Positions 58,970-64,000 of a stretch of 64,000 bases of DNA are shown in pieces; position 1 is the first letter of the stretch, and every line of letters begins with the position of its first letter. This DNA is from Paenisporosarcina sp. HGH0030 (GTDB lineage Bacteria > Bacillota > Bacilli > Bacillales_A > Planococcaceae). The notes under the pieces are model-generated. The model was not told the DNA's origin and did no database searches. It was given only the letters and a program-made list of their open reading frames with translations. A program made the translations under genes and the position numbers. The stretch is taken from assembly GCF_000411295.1 (NCBI RefSeq), contig NZ_KE150421.1, forward strand, positions 933,478-997,477. The letters run 5' to 3'.

Positions 58970-59505
58970 TTATTGTGCTACTTCGCTGGCAATGCTTGAT
59001 TCAGCTAAGCCAACTTCTTTAAGTACCTTACTTAATTCAGCGTCAGCCTCTTCAAATTTTGCATTTGCCTCATCTAATACAACGTCACCTTCCGCAGCTA
59101 ATGCGTCTGCTTTCATTGTATAAGCTTCTTGTAATTTGTTTAATGCTGAGTCAATTGTTTCTTGATGATCTTTTAATTCAGCCGGAACTTCTAATTCTTC
59201 TACTTTAACCGCAGTATTTGCAGCAGCTGTTTTTGCAGCATCCCGCATTTTTTTAAGCTCAGCAGCTTCTGGAGGTGCTTCTAAATCTATATTTTCATAA
59301 GCATTTAGTTCTGCATCTACAGCATTAATAGATTGAGAGATTGATAAGTAAAACTTCATCATATCTCCAGCTGGGTTCGCTTTTTCTTTAGATGTAGTTT
59401 CTTCAGATTTAGTTCCTTCAGTCGTTGTAACTTTTTTCTCTTCTTCGTCTTCAGTACAAGCTGCAAGAACTAAAGAAAGTGAAGCAATAATAGTTTTTTC
59501 ATCAT
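58970..59505 (-). pseudogene. Lipoprotein gene with frameshift at its start codon
   Basis: About 175 codons encode a lipoprotein-like signal (IIASLSLVLAAC), a Thr/Glu/Lys-rich linker and a helical domain (EAAELKKMRDAAKTAAAN, TMKADALAAEGDVVLDEANA). The ribosome site AAAGGAG fits ATG 59505 or 59502, but these are one frame off because the following A-tract has six A. Seven A would give MKKTIIASLS, a normal signal peptide. The only in-frame start is TTG 59509, 1 base from the ribosome site. It is a frameshifted gene or a homopolymer error. Confidence 0.65.
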
Positions 59506-59618
59506 TCAATCTCCTTTAACCTTGGGAATATTTAGTTATATTACCACGGATAAACTCACATGTAAATTAATTACCAAATAGTTCGCCATTTAGTAACGTT
59601 TTATTCAAAGATTTTATA

Positions 59619-59650
59619 AAGCCCGATTCAATCACTGAACCGAAGGGTTT
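59619..59650 (-). terminator. Possible terminator after the 37-aa frame
   Basis: Imperfect stem between CCCGATTCA and TGAACCGAAGGG, with TTTT beyond it on the plus strand rather than the minus; weak. Confidence 0.3.
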
Positions 59651-59691
59651 TGTTCAGAAAACCAGATTAATTTGTACTCTACAATTCTGAG

Positions 59692-59805
59692 TTACATCAT
59701 TCCACTACCATCCATAACGTTTACTAAGGCAATGTTGTCTCCAGTAATTTCAAAAGCTTCTTCTTTATCTGTATCGTTAACTAAATCAATAATGTATTCA
59801 GACAT
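59692..59805 (-). CDS. 37-aa acidic peptide, uncertain
   Basis: MSEYIIDLVNDTDKEEAFEI then TGDNIALVNVMDGSGMM. The acidic first half with a hydrophobic, Gly-containing end looks designed rather than random and recalls precursor-type peptides, but no modification enzyme is near. Weak GGGG before ATG. It may also be a remnant. Confidence 0.4.
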   Translation of the reverse strand: MSEYIIDLVNDTDKEEAFEITGDNIALVNVMDGSGMM

Positions 59806-59849
59806 AATTAACCCCGATCTGTTCTTGTATTTATTTTTTCCCCAATTTT

Positions 59850-59915
59850 ATTGTTCAACTAACCTGCCCCGTTAGTTGAAGTAGAAAGAGTGCTTAAACA
59901 ACCCAAGCAATTCAC
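59850..59915 (+). repeat. L box with core, copy 13
   Basis: Consensus L box (arms TTCAACTAAC and GTTAGTTGAA, loop CTGCCCC), then AGAGTGCTTAAACAACCC. R box not recognisable; a plus-strand hydrolase gene begins 63 bp on. Confidence 0.72.
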
Positions 59916-59977
59916 CTATGTTTCCCTAGATGAGTATCTTATTGTTGATGCCACTTTAATTAAACGGAGGGAACAAC

Positions 59978-60760
59978 ATGGGATACTTTGTTACTGTAGA
60001 ACCTGGTGTAAAGATATATGTAGAGGATGTAAACCCGGAGGGAAATAAAACAATACTATTTATACATGGTTGGCCATTAAACCATAAGCAGTATGAATAT
60101 CAGTTTGATGTTCTTCCAGCAATGGGATATCGATGTATAGGCATCGACTGGAGGGGGTTCGGTAATTCGGATAAACCATTCCATGGCTACAACTTTGACA
60201 GATTGGCAGATGATATCCATGCAGTAGTAGTCGCGTTGCAGTTAAAAGACTTCACACTAGCTGGACACTCTACAGGAGGGGCAATCTCGATTCGATATAT
60301 GGCTCGACACCAAGGTTATGGAGTATCCAAACTTGTCCTCATAGACGCGCAATCTCCGTATAGTGTTCAAGAAGAAGTTGCAAATATGTTCATTTCAGGA
60401 TCACTTAATGATCGACCTAAAATGTTGCAGGGATTAAATGATCTCTTCTTCTTCCAGTATCTTACCACCCCATTATCGGACTGGTTTTTTCAGCTAGGAT
60501 TACAGGCAGCTGGTTGGTCGACTGTAGCAGTCATGAAGACACTAAGAGATGAGAACGTGTACTATGATCTTGACAAAATACTAGTACCTACACTGATTAT
60601 TCACGGAATACATGATAAAATTGTTCCGTTTGATAAAGCTCAGGAAACAAATACGCTAATAAAAAATTCACTGCTTGTTCCATTTCAATACAGCGGTCAT
60701 GGTCCTTTTTGGGAAGAACGTGAGAAGTTTAACCAGCTATTGATGCAATTTATTGGCTAA
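59978..60760 (+). CDS. Alpha/beta hydrolase
   Basis: 260-aa enzyme resembling non-heme haloperoxidase/esterase types: LFIHGWPLNHKQYEYQ (oxyanion), nucleophile LAGHSTGGAISIRY, Asp in HGIHDKIVPFD and His in YSGHGPFWEE. Substrate unknown. Ribosome site GGAGGGAA before ATG 59978. Own terminator follows. Confidence 0.9.
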   Translation: MGYFVTVEPGVKIYVEDVNPEGNKTILFIHGWPLNHKQYEYQFDVLPAMGYRCIGIDWRGFGNSDKPFHGYNFDRLADDIHAVVVALQLKDFTLAGHSTGGAISIRYMARHQGYGVSKLVLIDAQSPYSVQEEVANMFISGSLNDRPKMLQGLNDLFFFQYLTTPLSDWFFQLGLQAAGWSTVAVMKTLRDENVYYDLDKILVPTLIIHGIHDKIVPFDKAQETNTLIKNSLLVPFQYSGHGPFWEEREKFNQLLMQFIG

Positions 60761-60797
60761 TAGTTCACTTCAGCTAACGGATAACGATTTTTTTTAA

Positions 60798-60822
60798 CCG
60801 CTCATGTCATGGGCGGTTTTCC
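60798..60822 (+). terminator. Terminator after the hydrolase gene
   Basis: AACCGCTC and GGGCGGTT arms, then TTTCC. Confidence 0.7.
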
Positions 60823-60912
60823 TTTGTAAAAATCAACAATAAACGATAACAGAGCCTTTAATTAAATCTTTCTAATTCTCTCCTCCTTTTTATTCACCAT
60901 CGATTGTTGTTC

Positions 60913-60946
60913 CTTCTTTATCTGCCCTGTTAGTTGAATAAGCACC
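60913..60946 (+). repeat. Partial L box, copy 14
   Basis: ATCTGCCCTGTTAGTTGAAT and AAGC match the right half of the L box. No R box. Confidence 0.55.
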
Positions 60947-61059
60947 TTATCTTTTAATACACATTATGGTCGAACTGCGTACTAAGACCTTCACTCCCAT
61001 AAGACAAGGTCCACAAAACATGGTGTACCCATATATTGATAAAAAGGAGTGAAAGCAAA

Positions 61060-61485
61060 TTGAATCAAAATTCTGTGCAGCCTTCTGCAAACATGGAAGT
61101 ATTAAACGACATTTTGAAAGCAATTAATGGTGAATATACAGCAATTGCCTGCTATGAATTATTAGCGAACCAGGCTCAGAACGCCGAAATAAAAAATCGT
61201 ATTCTTGAAATCAGAAATGATGAAATCAGACACTATGAAACCTTTTGGCAACTTTATATTTCTTTGACGGGAAAACAACCTACTCCACAAATCACAAAAC
61301 AATGTTCTGCAGATTATAAAAGTGGGATACTTGCTGCATTCATAGATGAACAGGAGACTGTAGACTTCTATCACGATATAGCGCGAAGTACTAATAATCC
61401 TGTTATTAAAGATGCTTTCACGCAAGCTTCTGCTGATGAACAAAATCATGCGGTTTGGTTTTTATATTTCATGAATCATCATTAA
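61060..61485 (+). CDS. Ferritin-like domain protein
   Basis: 141-aa helical protein with the ferritin-like pattern: INGEYTAIACYELLANQAQN, ILEIRNDEIRHYETFWQLYI, FIDEQETVDFYHDIA and ASADEQNHAVWFLYF, giving paired Glu and E..H ligands for a di-metal site. Likely rubrerythrin-type oxidative stress or iron handling; the role is inferred from the fold. TTG 61060 is 8 bases after AAGGAGTG. Confidence 0.8.
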   Translation: MNQNSVQPSANMEVLNDILKAINGEYTAIACYELLANQAQNAEIKNRILEIRNDEIRHYETFWQLYISLTGKQPTPQITKQCSADYKSGILAAFIDEQETVDFYHDIARSTNNPVIKDAFTQASADEQNHAVWFLYFMNHH

Positions 61486-61493
61486 TTGTTTAG

Positions 61494-61521
61494 CAGCCGG
61501 CTATCACGTCGGCTTTTTTTC
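61494..61521 (+). terminator. Terminator after the ferritin-like gene
   Basis: AGCCG and CGGCT arms, then TTTTTTT. Confidence 0.75.
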
Positions 61522-61563
61522 TTGCACCTTATGTGTCAAATGCGACATAAAAACTCCCATTCT

Positions 61564-61649
61564 CTTCTTCAACTAAACTGCTGCGTTAGTTGAATAATAA
61601 AAATGCTTTGCATCTTTATTGAAGTAAAGCACTCCGTTAGTTCAACAAT
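61564..61649 (+). repeat. L-R repeat, copy 15
   Basis: L box TTCAACTAAACTGCTGCG, GTTAGTTGAATAA; core TGCTTT/AAAGCA pairing with TTTTTATTATT on the minus strand; R box GTAAAGCACTCCGTTAGTTC. It ends 11 bp from a minus-strand stop. Confidence 0.78.
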
Positions 61650-61659
61650 AACCCATCTT

Positions 61660-61773
61660 TTAGTTATCGGTTATTTTTGATTTATGAAACGTTAAAATTC
61701 TATTAACACTGCTACCTATATTTCCTATCCATGCCCCTAAAAAAGACACAAATGTGTTGAATATTAAAATCAT
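61660..61773 (-). CDS. 37-aa membrane peptide
   Basis: MILIFNTFVSFLGAWIGNIG then SSVNRILTFHKSKITDN: one hydrophobic helix and a basic tail. The stop is 11 bp from the R box of copy 15, as for larger genes here, which is the main reason to call it. Ribosome site weak (GGAAGAG). Could be a remnant. Confidence 0.45.
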   Translation of the reverse strand: MILIFNTFVSFLGAWIGNIGSSVNRILTFHKSKITDN

Positions 61774-61989
61774 TTACATCAGATACTCTTCCAGTTGGGT
61801 AAATGTATTGAATTACTTCAATTAGCAGGTACAGCCATTCGCCGTTCTAGTCTAGGCGGACATATAAATAACAGTGGGCATTCTTAATCTTGTGTCTATT
61901 GTTCATTTTTTCACGGTAGATGAAAGAAAGATTATCTTAATCATATAGGGATTTAAAAATATTATTGATTAACTTGTTAGGAATTGTTT
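61774..61989. other. Intergenic, no gene seen
   Basis: AT-rich sequence without repeats or convincing frames. Confidence 0.4.
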
Positions 61990-62070
61990 ATGGAGATTGA
62001 TAAATACCTGCAAAATGCTAGGACGTATATTTCTACTTTCATTTCTCATACTAAAGAACAAAAGGAGTGA
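61990..62070 (+). CDS. 26-aa upstream peptide
   Basis: MEIDKYLQNARTYISTFISH then TKEQKE. ATG 61990 has AGGA upstream and the stop lies in the ribosome site of the next gene, which suggests translational coupling. It may be a leader or the start of a lost gene. Confidence 0.4.
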   Translation: MEIDKYLQNARTYISTFISHTKEQKE

Positions 62071-62075
62071 TATCT

Positions 62076-62258
62076 ATGGCGAAACGGACTAAGAAAAATG
62101 ACGCAGAACAAAAGAATAAACAAGGGTTTGACTCCAGCAAAACAGATTCAGAATTCTCCAAAGAATTTGGCAGTGCAAATGCTAATCGAGCGAAAAAAGA
62201 AAAGGCGAAAAAAGAAAAAGCATCCAAAAACCAAGGGGAATGGAAAGGAATGCATTGA
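62076..62258 (+). CDS. Small basic hydrophilic protein, possible gamma-type SASP
   Basis: 60 aa from ATG 62076 (AAGGAGTG 6 bases before). TDSEFSKEFGSANANRAKKE resembles the TEFASETNAQQV repeat of gamma-type small acid-soluble spore proteins, followed by a Lys-rich tail. The spore link is tentative. Confidence 0.55.
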   Translation: MAKRTKKNDAEQKNKQGFDSSKTDSEFSKEFGSANANRAKKEKAKKEKASKNQGEWKGMH

Positions 62259-62439
62259 TTGTTTTATCAAGATTTCAAAAACACCCCTCCCTCATAGGAT
62301 GTATGGCGTTTCCAATGAACAGGATATAACTCTTTTGATCTACAGCGTGGATTTTTTTATAAACTTTCCACAACATCATATCCACTCTCAAAATCTGATA
62401 AATCTACCATTTATTCAAAGAAAACCCTTATAATGAACT

Positions 62440-62482
62440 GCACCTCCAATTGTTAGTTGTGTCTAACGATTGAAGGTGCAGT
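62440..62482 (+). terminator. Terminator-like hairpin
   Basis: TGCACCTCCAATTGTTAG pairs with CTAACGATTGAAGGTGCA with mismatches; TTTTTT follows. Confidence 0.75.
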
Positions 62483-62497
62483 TTTTTGACCCCCAAA

Positions 62498-62558
62498 AAG
62501 TTCAATTAGAAATGGTTTCACTCCGTTTTGAAGTAAAGTACCCGATAATTGAATAAGG
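62498..62558 (+). repeat. L-R repeat, copy 16 (short)
   Basis: AGTTCAATTAGAAATGG in the L position, R box GAAGTAAAGTACCCGATAAT then TGAATAAG. L box strongly degraded. Confidence 0.6.
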
Positions 62559-62567
62559 GTAATAATC

Positions 62568-62896
62568 TCAATTTTTTATTCTAAGGTAATTTTCAAGTTC
62601 CTTAAATGGAGAAGCATAGGAATCATTAAATTTCTTTATATGATTAACCCAGACCAATTACGGTCGAGGAATGGGTGTATCTGAGTGGTATCTGAAATAC
62701 TATACAGATTAATTAAGAAATAAAGGGTTTCCCATATCAAATAGTCATCGTCTAACTTAAATAACATCTCAATGACAATTGGTAAATAGTTAAACTCTTC
62801 TTCAGAAGTCATTCCCTTAGTAATTGATTCAAAAAAATTACTGAAATACCACTCGTCTTTATCTAATTTATCTTCCCATTCTTGATATATAATCAA
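62568..62896 (-). pseudogene. Small acidic-protein gene with a frameshift
   Basis: The annotated-length frame (86 codons from TTG 62896) ends GLII at 62636. A one-base shift after DRNWS continues as WVNHIKKFNDSYASPFKELE then NYLRIKN and TGA at 62568, a plausible C-terminus. The joined protein would be about 109 aa, helical and acidic. With this end the stop is 10 bp from the R box of copy 16. Family unknown; start codon and ribosome site are weak. Confidence 0.5.
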
Positions 62897-62958
62897 TAAC
62901 TTTTGTCCGATTTAATCACATCCCGAAGTTAATAATGCTATAAAAACATTTTATCACT

Positions 62959-63036
62959 TTATATTGAACTAACTTGTCCCGTTAGTTGAATAAGAAAAAA
63001 GAGCTGACACTTTGCACTGCACCCTTCTTCTTCACT
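62959..63036 (+). repeat. L box with core, copy 17
   Basis: TTGAACTAACTTGTCCCG, TTAGTTGAATAAGAAAAAAG, then AGCTGACACTTTGCACTGCA. Degraded R region TTCTTCTTCACTCGG. Confidence 0.7.
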
Positions 63037-63191
63037 CGGTTTAGAAAGTCTTAATCCGTTTATAAGCTTCCGTATGTCTTATCTAAGCGCAAATTTCCGG
63101 TTAATTATTTTGGGTTTCCGATGCTTTTCAACTATTCTAACCTAAAAATCATGTGGTATAATTAACCATTAATGTTGAGAGGGGAATTATA
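63037..63191. other. Upstream region of the SRPBCC gene
   Basis: No gene seen. A TATAAT-like element near 63158 may serve the gene at 63192. Confidence 0.35.
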
Positions 63192-63626
63192 ATGGACACA
63201 GGCGATAAAGTAACCATAACGGTAGAAACAATAGTTCATGCACCCGTTGAAAAAGTGTGGGAATTTTGGACAGAACCAAAGCATATAACGAAATGGACGT
63301 TTGCTTCTGAAGACTGGCACGCACCAATTGCCGAAAATGATGTAAGGGTTGGCGGAAGATTCCATACAAGAATGGAAGCAAAGGATGGAAGCTTTGGATT
63401 TGATTTTGGTGGAGTTTATGATGAAATTAGAATAAATGAATTTATTTCTTACACTCTTGGAGATGGTAGGAAAGTTACGATCACGTTTGTTAGTCAAGAA
63501 AACGACACTAAGATAATTGAAGTTTTTGAAGGAGAAGCCACTCATTCCATTGAGCAGCAAAAAGCAGGCTGGCAGGCGATTCTAGAAAATTTCAAAAGAT
63601 ATAGCGAACTTTCTAAAGAAAATTAA
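63192..63626 (+). CDS. SRPBCC (AHSA1-type) family protein
   Basis: 144-aa START-like protein: VETIVHAPVEKVWEFWTEPK, HITKWTFASEDWHAP, and a C-terminal helix QQKAGWQAILENFKRYSELS. Binds an unknown hydrophobic ligand. ATG 63192 follows GAGAGGGG. Distinct from the 52.2-kb paralogue and without an ArsR partner. Confidence 0.87.
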   Translation: MDTGDKVTITVETIVHAPVEKVWEFWTEPKHITKWTFASEDWHAPIAENDVRVGGRFHTRMEAKDGSFGFDFGGVYDEIRINEFISYTLGDGRKVTITFVSQENDTKIIEVFEGEATHSIEQQKAGWQAILENFKRYSELSKEN

Positions 63627-63674
63627 AAATACTTCGGACTTGAGATTGAATAAAAATTATTCAAAAGCTTATTG

Positions 63675-63697
63675 TTACCTTCCTTTGGAAAGGTTTT
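63675..63697 (+). terminator. Terminator after the SRPBCC gene
   Basis: ACCTTCC and GGAAAGGT arms, then TTTTTTT. Confidence 0.8.
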
Positions 63698-63770
63698 TTT
63701 ATGTTAACCATTTTTAAACTTACTAAGAGGAATAACGTCTGGGAACGTATCATAAACCTCTATTTTCCTT

Positions 63771-63836
63771 TCTTCTTCTTCAACTAACCTACCCAATTAG
63801 TTGAACAAGAAGAAAGAGCCGTATAGGAGTCCTCCT
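63771..63836 (+). repeat. L box with core, copy 18
   Basis: TTCTTCAACTAACCTACCCA, ATTAGTTGAACAAGAAGAAA, then GAGCC. The AAAGAGCC arm pairs with GGGCTCTTT 60 bp to the right. Confidence 0.7.
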
Positions 63837-63895
63837 TGTTTGATAATGAGTCAATGACAGTTGACACTCATGATCATACAAGAGGGCTCTTTTTC
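63812..63895. other. Long interrupted hairpin inside copy 18
   Basis: Outer arms AAAGAGCC / GGGCTCTTT, middle CTTGT / ACAAG, inner ATGAGT / ACTCAT, then TTTTT on the plus side and TTTCTTC on the minus. It could end transcripts in both directions. Confidence 0.45.
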
Positions 63896-63912
63896 GTTCA
63901 AGACCTCGAACA

Positions 63913-63965
63913 TTCTTCAAACAGGAAAGCTGCCCTGTTAGTTGAAGAAGAATTAAGGCTCATCT
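63913..63965 (+). repeat. L box, copy 19 (near window edge)
   Basis: TTCTTCAAACAGG, GCTGCCCTGTTAGTTGAAGA, then AATTAAGGCT. Shows that the array continues beyond the window. Confidence 0.6.
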
Positions 63966-64000
63966 CTGGGTCCTCTTTTTATGCACTGTTTTTCATGGGA

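Noticed and set aside
60946-61035. Minus-strand 24-codon Cys/Met-containing frame next to copy 14
   Set aside because: No ribosome site and random-looking composition; not enough support despite its place beside a repeat.
48155-63965. CRISPR array
   Set aside because: Copies are about 1 kb apart with genes between and diverge in sequence; there are no uniform spacers and no cas genes.

Overview
The window is chromosomal DNA of a low-GC, endospore-forming Firmicute. Gene order matches the Bacillus subtilis res/scp/spoIIA, yqk and lexA/tkt/glnRA neighbourhoods. The gene content (spoVAF directly after sigF, no spoVAA-AE, no spmAB, no dacF at the usual sites) and the protein sequences fit the Planococcaceae (Sporosarcina/Lysinibacillus relatives) better than Bacillus proper. 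No rRNA, tRNA, CRISPR array, intact IS or prophage was seen.

Region 1 (1-30.5 kb) is conserved core, mostly on the minus strand. It holds sigX (cut by the edge), resE-resD, resC-resB-resA (cytochrome c maturation and redox sensing), rluB, a D-Ala-D-Ala carboxypeptidase, scpB-scpA (chromosome segregation), a DUF309 gene, ribT without rib genes, lysA, spoVAF, the sporulation operon spoIIAA-spoIIAB-sigF, a lone histidine phosphatase, pdp-deoB (nucleoside salvage), xerD, fur, spoIIM, nudF, yqkF/yqkE/yqkD homologues, a thiolase divergent from an HMG-CoA lyase, yneF, sirA, tkt, ynzC and yneB-yneA.

Region 2 (30.5-47.3 kb) has lexA with three SOS boxes shared with yneA, a candidate small RNA, an orphan XhlB-like holin, an RlmN-type radical-SAM enzyme, glnR-glnA with GlnR boxes, a MetC/aluminium-resistance-like PLP enzyme, a TRIC-type channel protein, hfq-miaA, glpK-glpD with a lipase, an MntR-type Mn ABC transporter and a SET-domain protein.

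Region 3 (48.1 kb to the right edge) is different. About 20 copies of an intergenic repeat occur, all in one orientation. Each is built from two small palindromic boxes (L and R) that usually enclose a hairpin. The boxes are conserved, but the hairpin sequence differs while its pairing is kept, and it is followed by a U-rich tract in the minus direction, so it looks like a terminator. The repeats alternate with single, unrelated, mostly minus-strand accessory genes: lipoproteins, UPF0158, an ECF sigma/anti-sigma pair, ArsR/SRPBCC, transglutaminase, methyltransferase, SUFU-domain protein, histidine phosphatase, a DUF4085-like protein and tiny membrane proteins. The stop codon of a minus-strand gene often lies 2-30 bp from the R box. 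Several genes here are broken. The layout resembles an array of gene cassettes, or a heavily amplified MITE-like repeat, and is the main observation of this report. All family names come from reading the translations; no searches were run.
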